This document shows, in pieces, positions 22,319 through 31,929 of a stretch of DNA of 64,000 nucleotides. A model generated the notes under the pieces. That model had not been told where the DNA came from. It searched no databases and saw nothing but the letters and a program-made list of their open reading frames with translations. Within the stretch, counting starts at the first letter, position 1. The number at the start of each line of letters is the position of its first letter. The stretch is taken from positions 1 through 64,000 of the forward strand of contig SZXX01000006.1 of NCBI GenBank assembly GCA_005843825.1, in the 5' to 3' direction. The stretch comes from Chlorobium sp. Its GTDB lineage: Bacteria > Bacteroidota > Chlorobiia > Chlorobiales > Chlorobiaceae. The translations under genes were made by a program, and so were the position numbers.

Positions 22319-24049
22319 TTATCGTGATGGTATGATCTGAATATCGATATGCTGGGTTGTCCACCCTGCCCGAACTTTTACTGGCTCAGCAAAGAATCCG
22401 AATGCTTCGGCCGGTCTGTAAGGCTCAATTGATCCGGGATTCCATTGCTGGTATGCGCCAGGCGGTCTGCTGCCTGACGGGATGAATGCACTGACGGTAT
22501 AGCTGCCGGGAGGAAGTTCCGGGAAGAGGTAGCGGAATGTTCCGTTTTTGTCGCAAAGTGCTGTCGTGCTGAACGTTGATGCTGAGCCCGACAATTTAGC
22601 CTCTATCACTGCATACTTTCCTGAAGCATGGCCGGTTCCGGAAATGCTTCCACACTCTTTGTTCTCGGCTGTCCTGAATTGCGAAACGACCGGCTTTAGT
22701 TTATCGGATTTGTCCGTTGTGCTTGTCAAGTCTGCAGGATTGACGCTTACGCTGTATGATCGGCCGGGTTGAAATCCATTGGAGGGTTTCAGGGCAAAAG
22801 TGCGGGGATCGATTTTTATCAATGAAAAACGAAGGTTGCTTTCAGCGCCGGAAGCTCTTTCAGAAAGGGTTGTTGCATGGCTGAGCTCAGTCTCAGTAAG
22901 CGGGTCTGACAGCCTGATCACGACTGCCTTGCCGAGTGCAGGCCATGCCAGATCGAGGTATGCCGGATTACTTCCGTTGTCGGGAGCAATGGTTATCGAA
23001 AGCGGGTGATTTACTTTTGGCTGTGATGAGCCATAAAATGGAATCGTTCTGATTGTTCCCGTTCCATCATCTCCTCTGTAGCTGATGAGGTAGGGTTCAC
23101 TGGGTTGGAGCTTAGCGGTCACAATAAGAAAGGTACGCTCATAGAGTGCTCGGTTTTTGCTGAACCAGGTAACAGCAGGAATCAGGGTATGAGACTCGGC
23201 GTGGCGGATCTCAAGCTTTTCAGGGTTGAAAGAGGTGATATTGATCGGACGACCGAAGGTGATTTCGAGCCTCTGCTCTTCAAGTGGCGAGCACGATACA
23301 ATCCCATCGCTCTTGCTTTGCAGGCCGTCAAGCCGGAAGATCAGGTTGGAAGAGCCTGCTGGGACCAGGGAAGCACTGCTTAATCCGACTTCTTCGGTCT
23401 TATAGGTATAGCGCAGCTCATTGTTGCGGTTGTTAACGGCAAAAATTTTGTACAACCCTTTACCGATGTTGTTAAATGAGAAGCCCCCGTATGCATCGGC
23501 CTGGATAAGGTAATCAGGCTCTCTTGTCAGCAGTGACACTTCCGCGGGGGTGTTGGACTGTTCGGAGAACGCCAGCAGCAGGGCGTTTGTTGCCGGTGAA
23601 AAGTCTGCGTTAACGACTTTCCCGCTGATTACTCCGGTATCGATTGAGGGGCCGGTAGAAAATGCAAAGGTATAGGGCCCCGGAAAGGTATGGCCCTGAG
23701 TGTCCCTGAGATTTTTGTCGAGGGTGATATGGTAGGTGCGATTCTTTTCAAGAGGGTTGAAGACTCTTACATCAACCTCTTTTCCATTGACAGCGATGTC
23801 GTATTTGCCGATGGAAGGCGAAAAAAGAAGGGAGTTCAGTAATTGCCGTTCAGAAATATAATGGTTGAATGTGAGGTGGATTCTATCTGTGGATACATTG
23901 ACGGAAGAAGGTGCAGGATTGGAAGAGAGCACCTGTAATGGTGAGGTATCCGGAGCTCCTCCCGCAGGCGGACGATCAGATGCGCAGCCCCCGGAAAGCC
24001 AAAGCAGGAGAATGAAGAACATCTTCATGATACGCGATACACTTTGCAT
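22319..24049 (-). CDS. Ig-like domain lipoprotein
   Basis: A 576-residue predicted lipoprotein. A hydrophobic stretch ends in lipobox LSGGC with acylated C22. A Big_5/SbsA-type Ig-like domain follows (SSNPAPSSVNVSTDRIHLTF, then FAFSTGP) to about residue 130. A carboxypeptidase-regulatory-like domain with VISGKVVNADFSPATNALLL comes next, and two further Ig/prealbumin-like repeats extend to the C-terminus. This architecture is common in Bacteroidetes/Chlorobi outer-membrane proteins. Function unknown. It is divergent from glgA. Confidence 0.8.
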   Translation of the reverse strand: MQSVSRIMKMFFILLLWLSGGCASDRPPAGGAPDTSPLQVLSSNPAPSSVNVSTDRIHLTFNHYISERQLLNSLLFSPSIGKYDIAVNGKEVDVRVFNPLEKNRTYHITLDKNLRDTQGHTFPGPYTFAFSTGPSIDTGVISGKVVNADFSPATNALLLAFSEQSNTPAEVSLLTREPDYLIQADAYGGFSFNNIGKGLYKIFAVNNRNNELRYTYKTEEVGLSSASLVPAGSSNLIFRLDGLQSKSDGIVSCSPLEEQRLEITFGRPINITSFNPEKLEIRHAESHTLIPAVTWFSKNRALYERTFLIVTAKLQPSEPYLISYRGDDGTGTIRTIPFYGSSQPKVNHPLSITIAPDNGSNPAYLDLAWPALGKAVVIRLSDPLTETELSHATTLSERASGAESNLRFSLIKIDPRTFALKPSNGFQPGRSYSVSVNPADLTSTTDKSDKLKPVVSQFRTAENKECGSISGTGHASGKYAVIEAKLSGSASTFSTTALCDKNGTFRYLFPELPPGSYTVSAFIPSGSRPPGAYQQWNPGSIEPYRPAEAFGFFAEPVKVRAGWTTQHIDIQIIPSR

Positions 24050-24175
24050 GAAAATCCTTCGATTCTTCCTGTAAGAGAGGCTTGATTGTATGTGTCTGTT
24101 AAAATTCGTAAATTAAAAACTAAAGTAGTTCTATGAAAGTTTTTCGTGAAAAATTATAGATTGATAGCGATATAG

Positions 24176-25645
24176 ATGGCCAGACGAAATATTAAAGTTC
24201 TTTATGTCTCCGGTGAAGTTTCTCCTTTTATAAGAATCAGCGCACTTGCTGATTTTATGGCATCTTTCCCACAAGCTATTGAGGAAGAAGGTTTTGAGGC
24301 TCGCATAATGATGCCGAAATACGGCACGATCAACGACCGTAAGTTCCGGTTGCATGATGTTTTGCGTCTATCAGATATAGAGGTTCATCTCAAGGAGAAA
24401 ATAGATTTACTGAACGTCAAGGTGACGGCGTTACCCTCAAGCAAGATCCAGACATATTTTTTGTATAACGAAAAATATTTCAAACGTAACGGTCTTTTTA
24501 CCGACCTCTACAGTGGAACTGATCTGAAGGGAAGTGCTGACAAGGTTGTTTTTTTCAATGTAGGTGTTCTTGAGACCTTGCAGCGTCTTGGATGGAAGCC
24601 CGATATTATCCATTGTCACGACTGGTATGCATGCCTTATTCCCCTTCTGTTGAAAACGGTCTATGCAGAGAACGAGTTTTTCAAGGATATAAAAACTGTT
24701 CTCACCATTCACAATGTCTACCGTCAGGGCATTGTCCCCTTCAAGTCATTTCAGAAGCTTCTGCCCGATGATGTATGCTCCGGGCTCTATTGCACCAATG
24801 ACGAGGTGAATGTGCTCTACACCGGCATTGAGCATGTCGACCTGTTTACCACGACATCGAAACGCTATGCCGAGGAAATTGTGCAGGATGGCCCGCAGAC
24901 TTTCGGGCTCGGTCCGGTACTTGAGGAGCATCAGGAGAAGTTTTACGGAATCCTAAACGGCATTGACAACCGCCAGTGGAACCCGTCGACTGACAAGCTC
25001 ATCAAAAAACGCTACGGCATTGAAAATATGGATGGCAAGCTTGACAATAAAAAAGCTCTGCTTGAGGATGCAGGTCTGCCGTATCGCGAAGGCGTTCCTC
25101 TTGTGGGGGTTATTGCCAATTTCGATGAATTTCAGGGAGCGGAGCTCCTGCTTCAAAGTCTTGAACAGCTGGCAGCCCTTGATATTCAGCTTATAATCAG
25201 CGGTTCCGGCGACAAAAAATACGAAAAGCTGTTTCAGGATTTTGCTGCCGGGCATCCTGAACAGGTGAGCCTGCAGGCCGAATTTTCCGATTCATTTTTC
25301 CACCTTGCCATAGCGGGGCTTGACATTCTCCTTATGCCCGGCATGATTGAGTCGTGCGGGATGATCCAGATGTTTGCCATGAACTATGGCACCATACCTG
25401 TGGCGTATGCCGGAGGCGGAATTGTTGAAACCATAGACGATGTTGCCGACGAAAGAGGGTCAGGATTCATTTTTCACGACTATACGGTTGATTCTCTGCT
25501 TGGTAAGCTTAATGAGGCTATTGAATGCTTTAATGATGGAGAGAGTTGGGAGCAGATTGTTCTGGCAGGCATGAACAGAGACTTCACCTGGAAAAATTCA
25601 GCCGAAGAGTATGATCAGCTCTACCGTCAACTTCTTGAAAAATAG
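24176..25645 (+). CDS. glgA: GlgA-family glycogen synthase homologue
   Basis: A GT5 starch/glycogen synthase homologue of 489 residues with both Rossmann lobes. Recognisable blocks are LYVSGEVSPF (9-18), PDIIHCHDWYACLIPLL, and NGIDNRQWNPSTD. The ADP-glucose motif KTGGL of characterised GlgA is replaced by RISAL at residues 20-24. The C-terminal SRFEPCGL and TGGL motifs read MIESCGM and AGGGI in the region 381-420. It may be a divergent synthase or have changed specificity. It precedes gmhB by 3 bases. Confidence 0.82.
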   Translation: MARRNIKVLYVSGEVSPFIRISALADFMASFPQAIEEEGFEARIMMPKYGTINDRKFRLHDVLRLSDIEVHLKEKIDLLNVKVTALPSSKIQTYFLYNEKYFKRNGLFTDLYSGTDLKGSADKVVFFNVGVLETLQRLGWKPDIIHCHDWYACLIPLLLKTVYAENEFFKDIKTVLTIHNVYRQGIVPFKSFQKLLPDDVCSGLYCTNDEVNVLYTGIEHVDLFTTTSKRYAEEIVQDGPQTFGLGPVLEEHQEKFYGILNGIDNRQWNPSTDKLIKKRYGIENMDGKLDNKKALLEDAGLPYREGVPLVGVIANFDEFQGAELLLQSLEQLAALDIQLIISGSGDKKYEKLFQDFAAGHPEQVSLQAEFSDSFFHLAIAGLDILLMPGMIESCGMIQMFAMNYGTIPVAYAGGGIVETIDDVADERGSGFIFHDYTVDSLLGKLNEAIECFNDGESWEQIVLAGMNRDFTWKNSAEEYDQLYRQLLEK

Positions 25646-25648
25646 GGG

Positions 25649-26242
25649 ATGACGCAGCAGACAATAAAAGTCCTTTTTCTTGACAGGGATGGGACAATCA
25701 ATCAGGATACCGGCAGTTACATCTCCACCAGAGAACAGCTTGTTCTTATCGATCGGGCGGATGAGGCTATAGCTCTTGCAAAACGTGCAGGCTTCCGGAT
25801 TGTAATTATATCCAATCAGGCTGGTATTGCCAGGGGAATAGCTACGGTGGAGCAGGTCGAAGAGGTGAACCGCTATCTCAATAACCTGCTTTCGGCCAAA
25901 AATGCCAGCTTTGACCGTTGTTATTACTGCCCTTATCATCCCGAGTATCCCCATCCCGATTACGATCGTTTCATGGAGTTCCGGAAACCCGCAACAGGTA
26001 TGGTTGAGCAGGCTATCGACGATTTTTTTGCCGATGGGTTTCTGGTTGACAGGAGTGCTTCGTTTTTTGTCGGCGATAAAACGCTTGATGTTGAGTGCGG
26101 TAAGCGTGCCGGAATGCGATCGGTGCTGGTAAGAACAGGTCACAACGAAGAAGATCTCTGTATCGAGCGCAACATCATTCCCGAATTTGTAGCCGACGAT
26201 CTTTATAAAGCCGTTACGGAGTATATTCTTGCCGTTGCCTGA
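25649..26242 (+). CDS. gmhB: HAD phosphatase, D-glycero-manno-heptose-bisphosphatase type
   Basis: A HAD-family phosphatase of 197 residues. The catalytic motif FLDRDGTINQD is at residues 10-20. The metal-binding insert CYYCPYHPEYPHPDYD supplies the Cys and His zinc ligands typical of GmhB. GDKTLDVECGKRAGM is motif IV. Related enzymes are histidinol-phosphatases, so the substrate is an inference. It is tightly coupled to glgA, which may hint at a sugar-phosphate role in cell-surface synthesis. Confidence 0.85.
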   Translation: MTQQTIKVLFLDRDGTINQDTGSYISTREQLVLIDRADEAIALAKRAGFRIVIISNQAGIARGIATVEQVEEVNRYLNNLLSAKNASFDRCYYCPYHPEYPHPDYDRFMEFRKPATGMVEQAIDDFFADGFLVDRSASFFVGDKTLDVECGKRAGMRSVLVRTGHNEEDLCIERNIIPEFVADDLYKAVTEYILAVA

Positions 26243-26281
26243 CTCTACAGCCGCTTCCTTACGCCAGCCGGTTATAGGCGT

Positions 26282-27406
26282 ATGCTGAGTCTTTATGTGC
26301 ATATTCCCTTCTGTAAAACCCGGTGCAGTTACTGTGATTTTTATCTTGTTACCCGCACCGACCATATCGATGCATTTTTCAAGGCTCTTTCTCTTGAAAC
26401 CAGATCCCGCTCTTCCGAGCTGAAAGGCCGGACGATCAGTGCCATTCATTTTGGCGGCGGAACTCCCTCTCTTGTGCCAGTCGGCTATATAGCCCGGTGG
26501 CTCGAGGAAATTGCCGCTTTGTGCCTCTTCGCTCCCGATATTGAGATTGCCTTTGAGGCCAATCCTGAAGACCTTGGCGGCAGTGCCATGGATGATCTCC
26601 GGCTGGCAGGCATAACACGGCTGAGCCTGGGTGTTCAGTCATTTACACCCGAAAAGCTGCAGGCGCTCGGCCGGAGGCATTCGGCCCTTGAATCGCAGGA
26701 GGCAACCGCAAGGGCGCTTCAGAAGTTCGAGTCGGTAAGCGTTGACCTTATCTGCGGGGTTCCGGGAGAGCAGCTTTCACTCTGGGAGGCCGATCTGCAG
26801 GCAGCTCTCAGGCTTCGGCCTCAGCATATATCGGTTTACATGCTTTCCTTAGAGCCGAAAACCAGGCTCTCCAGGGATGTTTTACGCGGCGACATAAGCG
26901 TTCCTGATGACGAGGTTCAGGCATCTCTCTATGAACTGGCGCAGAGTGAACTTGTAAGCCGGGGGTACACTCATTACGAGGTATCCAATTTCTGTCTCGA
27001 GGGATGCCATTCCCGCTATAATCTGGCAAGCTGGAAGCGGGAGCACTACCTTGGATTCGGCCCCTCCGCACACAGTTTTTTTGTTTGTGACGGCAAGGAG
27101 ACCCGCAGCGCAAATGTTTCGAGCCTGACCCGCTATATGGCTGCTCCAGGGCAAGCAGTGAACTTTCGTGAAGAGCTTTCGGCTGAGGAGCGGTTTACAG
27201 AAGAAGTTTTTCTTTCACTTCGAATAAACAGCGGCCTTGATGTTGAGTTTTTGCGAAAAGAAAATAAATTAGGACTTCGTCTGTCACAGACTATTACCCG
27301 ATTTGAACAGAAAGGATGGATAACACAGCACGAAGGGCGTATCTACCTGACACCGAAAGGTTTTTTGTTTGCTGATCTTATAGCCGGGGATTTTATTTTC
27401 GGATAA
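26282..27406 (+). CDS. hemW: HemW-type radical SAM protein (oxygen-independent coproporphyrinogen III oxidase-like)
   Basis: A radical SAM protein of 374 residues. The cluster motif CKTRCSYC has ligands C11, C15 and C18. HFGGGTPSLVP follows. The length and the lack of the HemN N-terminal extension favour HemW, a haem chaperone, over true HemN. Because green sulfur bacteria make large amounts of tetrapyrrole anaerobically, a HemN-like activity cannot be excluded from sequence alone. Confidence 0.88.
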   Translation: MLSLYVHIPFCKTRCSYCDFYLVTRTDHIDAFFKALSLETRSRSSELKGRTISAIHFGGGTPSLVPVGYIARWLEEIAALCLFAPDIEIAFEANPEDLGGSAMDDLRLAGITRLSLGVQSFTPEKLQALGRRHSALESQEATARALQKFESVSVDLICGVPGEQLSLWEADLQAALRLRPQHISVYMLSLEPKTRLSRDVLRGDISVPDDEVQASLYELAQSELVSRGYTHYEVSNFCLEGCHSRYNLASWKREHYLGFGPSAHSFFVCDGKETRSANVSSLTRYMAAPGQAVNFREELSAEERFTEEVFLSLRINSGLDVEFLRKENKLGLRLSQTITRFEQKGWITQHEGRIYLTPKGFLFADLIAGDFIFG

Positions 27407-27432
27407 CACGCCCATTGAACTGATATTTATTT

Positions 27433-30078
27433 ATGAAACACCGGAAGATTAACCGCACTCTTGCAGCTCTTCTCTATTTGGCCGCAGCGATTTTATATCT
27501 CCGTACCATGGCTCCCACCCTCTCATTCTGGGATTGCGGAGAATCTATTGCTACAGCCTATACCCTTGGAATTCCTCATCCACCTGGAGCGCCGCTTTTC
27601 CTGTTGATCGCGCACCTGTTTTCAATGATTCCTTCTTTCACTGATATCGGTGCACGAGTCAACCTGATCGGCACTCTGGCAAGTTCCGGAACGGTGATGC
27701 TCACCTACCTTATCACCATCCGCTTTATAATTCTCTATCGTAAAACCGACCCCGACAGCTGGAGCCCGGCTGAAAAGGTATCGGCTTATGGAGGTGCAGT
27801 TATCGGCGCCCTGGCACTTGCCGTGTCCGACAGTTTCTGGTTTAACGCGGTTGAAGCAGGGGTATGGGCCCCCTCGTCGTTTTTTACAGCCGGAGTTGTC
27901 TGGCTGATCCTTCGCTGGTATGAAGAGGATCCCAAACCCGGACACGAACGCTGGCTCCTGGTAGTCATGTACATGATCGGGTTGTCGATCGGTGTCCATC
28001 TCTTGAGTCTGCTTGCGATTTTTGCCGTTGCAGTGGTCTACTATTTCAAGAAATACGAGGTTACCGTTAAATCCTTCTCCCTCTTTATTCTTTCGGCTGT
28101 CGGATTGTTTTTTCTGATCTATATAGGTGTTATCAGGGGGCTTCCCGTACTGCTTCATCTCACCTCATGGTGGGGATTTTTCCTGCTTATCGGCCTGCTC
28201 GGTTACGGCACCTGGTATTCCCACAGGCACAGGATGGCGCTTTTGAATACCGTTTTCATGTCGCTTTTCCTCATTATTATCGGCTATACATCCTACAGTC
28301 TGATCTATGTCCGTGCACAGGCCGGGCCACCCCTCAATGAAAACAATCCTTCCACACCGGAGGCTTTTTTCTCCTATGTCAACCGTGAACAGTATGGCGA
28401 GATGCCGCTCTGGCCGAGACGCTGGTCGCCCGAACCGGTACACCAGTATTATTACCAGCAGTACTCCAGTGAGCTCGACTATTTTGTCACCTATCAGATG
28501 CAGAAGATGTACTTCCGCTACTTCGGCTGGCAGTTCATAGGTCGTGAGCATGATATGGAGGGAGCGGGAGTCGACTGGTCGGTGCTGTGGGGTATCCCTT
28601 TTCTGGTGGGCCTGGCGGGAGCGATTTCACATTTCCGGCGACAATGGAAAATGGGGCTTGTTGTCTCTGCACTCTTTGTGCTGACCGGTGCAGCCCTTGT
28701 GATCTATCTTAACCAGACTGAACCTCAGCCGAGAGAACGGGATTACAGTTATGTCGGCAGTTTTTTCGCCTTTGCCATCTGGATAGGGATAGGCATTGAG
28801 AGCATCTGGTACTCGCTCCAGGAGCGCTTCAAGGTGACCGCGAAAAGGAATCAGCTTCTGCTTGCCCTTTTGACGGTTTCAGCCGGAATTCTGCTGATCA
28901 ATGCTCGTATGCTTCAGGTGAACTACAGGGTGCACGACCGCTCGGGGAACTATATGCCGTGGGACTGGGCATGGAACATGCTGCAGAGTTGCGAAAAAGA
29001 TGCCATTCTTTTTACCAACGGCGATAACGACACCTTTCCCTTGTGGTACCTGCAGGAGGTTGCCCGCATCAGAACCGATGTGCGCGTTGTCAACCTGAGT
29101 CTGGCCAATACCGGCTGGTATCTCGACCAGCTCAAAAACACCCGGCCAAGGGGAGCAAAACCTCTTGCGTTCAGCATGAGCGACGGTGAGATTGCAGGTA
29201 TTACCTACATCCCTATTGATTCGGTTGATGCGGTGCTTCCGTCATTTCCCGCCCGCCAGAAACTTGTGCGCGAGTCACGTCTCCATGGATATACTTTGCC
29301 TTCCGCGCCGACGGACACGATGACATGGCTGTTGAAGCCCGGAATGACCTATAATAATCAGGGATATTTCAGGCCTCAGGATATTGCCGTGTATGAAATT
29401 CTCATGAACAACTTTGCCAATCGTCCCGTTTATTTTGCCCTGACCGTCGATCCCGAAAGCATGATCGGGCTCGAGAGTTACCTTCGTCTTGACGGGCTTG
29501 TCTATAAGGTCGTGCCGATTAAAAGCTCTGATCCCATGAGCTATGTCGATCCGGTGCTGCTCTACAAGAACCTTATGGATGTTTACCGGTATAGAAATAT
29601 TAATAACCCGCAGGTCTTTCTTGAAGAAACTTCACGAAGGCTGTGCGGCAACTACTCGCCTCTCTTTGTCAGGCTGGCTCTCGATCTGGCCGGTAATCCC
29701 GAGGGAACGCTTAAAATAGAGGATGCTTCAGGCTCCGTCAAGGATGTTCAGCGCGGAAAGCTGGCGCTGCAGGTGCTTGATGCTTCGGGGAAACTTCTTC
29801 CGCCCGCGCAGTATCCCCTGAATCCGGAACTTGCCGGTTCGGTGGTGGCCCTTTATGTCCGGCTTGGTGAAAGAGAGAAAGCGTCTCTGTATATTACCTA
29901 TCTGGAAAAACTGACAACACACTCTTCGCCGAAATCCGAACCGCGGCTTTTTTATATCCTGGCAAGAGCATATCGGAATGTCGGCAGAAAAGAGGATGCC
30001 AGGCGCATCATTCAACTCCTGGCAAAAGAGCTGAAACAGCCGGGCTTGGTGGATAAGTTTGAAACAATGAAAGAATAA
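27433..30078 (+). CDS. DUF2723 multi-pass membrane protein
   Basis: An 881-residue protein typical of DUF2723 (TMEM260-like) in Bacteroidetes and Chlorobi. The N-terminal signature TLSFWDCGESIATAYTLGIP, with its DCGE, and the HPPGAPLF block resemble GT-C glycosyltransferases. About twelve hydrophobic segments cover residues 10-500. The soluble C-terminal half has an NGDNDTFPLWYLQEV motif and ends in TPR-like helices. It may glycosylate secreted proteins; this is inference from related eukaryotic TMEM260 mannosyltransferases. Confidence 0.85.
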   Translation: MKHRKINRTLAALLYLAAAILYLRTMAPTLSFWDCGESIATAYTLGIPHPPGAPLFLLIAHLFSMIPSFTDIGARVNLIGTLASSGTVMLTYLITIRFIILYRKTDPDSWSPAEKVSAYGGAVIGALALAVSDSFWFNAVEAGVWAPSSFFTAGVVWLILRWYEEDPKPGHERWLLVVMYMIGLSIGVHLLSLLAIFAVAVVYYFKKYEVTVKSFSLFILSAVGLFFLIYIGVIRGLPVLLHLTSWWGFFLLIGLLGYGTWYSHRHRMALLNTVFMSLFLIIIGYTSYSLIYVRAQAGPPLNENNPSTPEAFFSYVNREQYGEMPLWPRRWSPEPVHQYYYQQYSSELDYFVTYQMQKMYFRYFGWQFIGREHDMEGAGVDWSVLWGIPFLVGLAGAISHFRRQWKMGLVVSALFVLTGAALVIYLNQTEPQPRERDYSYVGSFFAFAIWIGIGIESIWYSLQERFKVTAKRNQLLLALLTVSAGILLINARMLQVNYRVHDRSGNYMPWDWAWNMLQSCEKDAILFTNGDNDTFPLWYLQEVARIRTDVRVVNLSLANTGWYLDQLKNTRPRGAKPLAFSMSDGEIAGITYIPIDSVDAVLPSFPARQKLVRESRLHGYTLPSAPTDTMTWLLKPGMTYNNQGYFRPQDIAVYEILMNNFANRPVYFALTVDPESMIGLESYLRLDGLVYKVVPIKSSDPMSYVDPVLLYKNLMDVYRYRNINNPQVFLEETSRRLCGNYSPLFVRLALDLAGNPEGTLKIEDASGSVKDVQRGKLALQVLDASGKLLPPAQYPLNPELAGSVVALYVRLGEREKASLYITYLEKLTTHSSPKSEPRLFYILARAYRNVGRKEDARRIIQLLAKELKQPGLVDKFETMKE

Positions 30079-30083
30079 ACCAT

Positions 30084-30881
30084 ATGCAAAGCAGCATTCA
30101 TGCAACTGCAGTGATCGGCAAAAATGCCGTTCTTGGAGAGGGGGTTACTGTTGGTCCTTACTCGGTTATTGAGGACGATGTCGAAATCGGAAATGGCACC
30201 ACAATATGGCCTCATGTTCACATAGCATCAGGCGCACGGATTGGCAGTGACTGTAAAATTCATTCGGGAGCAGTGCTTGCCAATGAGCCTCAGGATCTCA
30301 AGTTTTCCGGAGAAAAGACCTATCTCTATCTGGGCGACAGGAATGTTGTCAGGGAGTGTGTTACCCTTAACCGGGGTACTATGGCGACGGGGAAAACCGT
30401 TATTGGTTCTGATAATCTGTTCATGGCCTATTCGCATGTCGGGCATGATTGTGTGATCGGCAATCATGTTGTTGTCGCCAATTGTGTTCCGTTTGGAGGC
30501 CATTGCGAGGTTGGTGATTATGTCGTTATCGGGGGACTTGCCGCAGTGCACCAGTTTGTTCGAATCGGCCGTTTTTCAATGGTTGGGGGAGTCGCCAGAG
30601 CGTCACTTGACGTGCCGCCTTTTGTCATGGCCGGCGGGCACGAGTCTTTCCGTTATGAGGGCCTTAACTCAATCGGGTTGAAGCGGAGAGGGTTCAGTTC
30701 TGAAAAAATCACACTCATTAAAGACGCTTACAGGATTCTTTTTCAGTCAGGCCTGCTGCTCAGTAATGCTCTTGACCAGGTTACGTCGGAACTGCCTCAG
30801 GAACCGGAAATTATCGAGATTCTCGACTTTTTCGCATCAGGCAGGTATGGCCGTAAATTCTTAAGGCCCTTTAACAGCTGA
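30084..30881 (+). CDS. lpxA: UDP-N-acetylglucosamine acyltransferase
   Basis: First enzyme of lipid A synthesis, transferring a 3-hydroxyacyl chain to UDP-GlcNAc. The product is 265 residues. It is a left-handed beta-helix of hexapeptide repeats (IGKNAVLGEGVTVGPYSVIE and on) to about residue 190. The catalytic histidine lies in AYSHVGHDCVIGN. The C-terminal helical part LNSIGLKRRGFS is typical. It starts 5 bases after the DUF2723 gene. Confidence 0.96.
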   Translation: MQSSIHATAVIGKNAVLGEGVTVGPYSVIEDDVEIGNGTTIWPHVHIASGARIGSDCKIHSGAVLANEPQDLKFSGEKTYLYLGDRNVVRECVTLNRGTMATGKTVIGSDNLFMAYSHVGHDCVIGNHVVVANCVPFGGHCEVGDYVVIGGLAAVHQFVRIGRFSMVGGVARASLDVPPFVMAGGHESFRYEGLNSIGLKRRGFSSEKITLIKDAYRILFQSGLLLSNALDQVTSELPQEPEIIEILDFFASGRYGRKFLRPFNS

Positions 30882-30914
30882 ACATCCCAGAACGAAGGAT
30901 AAAAAGAGAACAGT

Positions 30915-31898
30915 ATGTCCCGATGGGCGCTTGGTATAGATCTTGGAGGAACGGCAATCAAGGCGGCGATAGTCGACGAAAAGCGTGGCATTCTCGCTGA
31001 CCGGAGGGTTCCGACTGATACCGCCTCAGGTCCGGAAGGGATTGTTGTTCAGCTTTCCGGAATTATTCATGATCTCTACCTCCTGGCTTCAGAGACCATG
31101 GATCCTGCCCAATGTGCAGGGATAGGATTGGGAGCTCCGGGGGCGGTGAATGCAGATACCGGAACCCTGAGTTATCCGCCGAACCTTCCAGGCTGGAGTG
31201 TTGTTCCTTTGCGCGACAATCTTCAGCACTATCTGAAGCAGCATAACGAGCTCTCCGTTCCTGTTTTTATTGATAATGATGCTAATGCTGCTGCCCTTGG
31301 TGAAGCGCTGTACGGGGCAGGACGAGAGTTTCGGGACTTTCTTCTGGTGACCCTTGGTACCGGCGTGGGCGGAGGAATTATTCTGAACAGGAAACTCTAT
31401 CGCGGACCAAGCGGTACGGCTGGGGAGGTAGGGTTCATGATTATCGATTTTGAAGGTTCAAGCATTCATTCGGGTATAAAAGGCACTCTTGAGAGTCTTA
31501 TCGGCAAAAAAAGTATTGTGGAACTTGCTCGCCGGATGATTGAGGCCTCTCCTTCCGGCTCTTCTGTCGGCCGCTTCTGTGACAATGACTATTCAAAGCT
31601 TTCACCGCGCCATCTTGAACATGCAGCCAAAGAGGGCGACGCGGTTTCCCTTGCGGTATGGAACAGGATCGGCTCCATGCTCGGTACAGGCTTGGCAAAC
31701 GTTGTGGCGCTTATGGATATCAGAAAATTTGTCATTGGTGGCGGTATTTCTGGTGCCGGCAGCCTTATTTTCGATCCGGCCCTTGATCAGCTCCGGCGAT
31801 CGACGCTTCCTTCCATGCATGACGGACTTGAGTTGGTACCGGCACTTCTTGGAAACAAGGCAGGAATGTACGGTGCTGCGGCCTTATGCTTTGGCTGA
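30915..31898 (+). CDS. ROK-family sugar kinase
   Basis: A 327-residue ROK kinase, probably a glucokinase. The phosphate-binding DLGGTAIKAAIVD is at residues 9-21 and the second ATP site motif LVTLGTGVGGGII near 150. The catalytic aspartate lies in FIDNDANAAALGEA. The zinc-binding CxCGxxGC segment of most ROK proteins is missing: the equivalent region reads SSIHSGIKGTLESLIG. The lack of an N-terminal helix-turn-helix argues against a repressor. Confidence 0.87.
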   Translation: MSRWALGIDLGGTAIKAAIVDEKRGILADRRVPTDTASGPEGIVVQLSGIIHDLYLLASETMDPAQCAGIGLGAPGAVNADTGTLSYPPNLPGWSVVPLRDNLQHYLKQHNELSVPVFIDNDANAAALGEALYGAGREFRDFLLVTLGTGVGGGIILNRKLYRGPSGTAGEVGFMIIDFEGSSIHSGIKGTLESLIGKKSIVELARRMIEASPSGSSVGRFCDNDYSKLSPRHLEHAAKEGDAVSLAVWNRIGSMLGTGLANVVALMDIRKFVIGGGISGAGSLIFDPALDQLRRSTLPSMHDGLELVPALLGNKAGMYGAAALCFG

Positions 31899-31929
31899 AC
31901 ATAACGAGGGATAAGACAGGGGTTTAATC

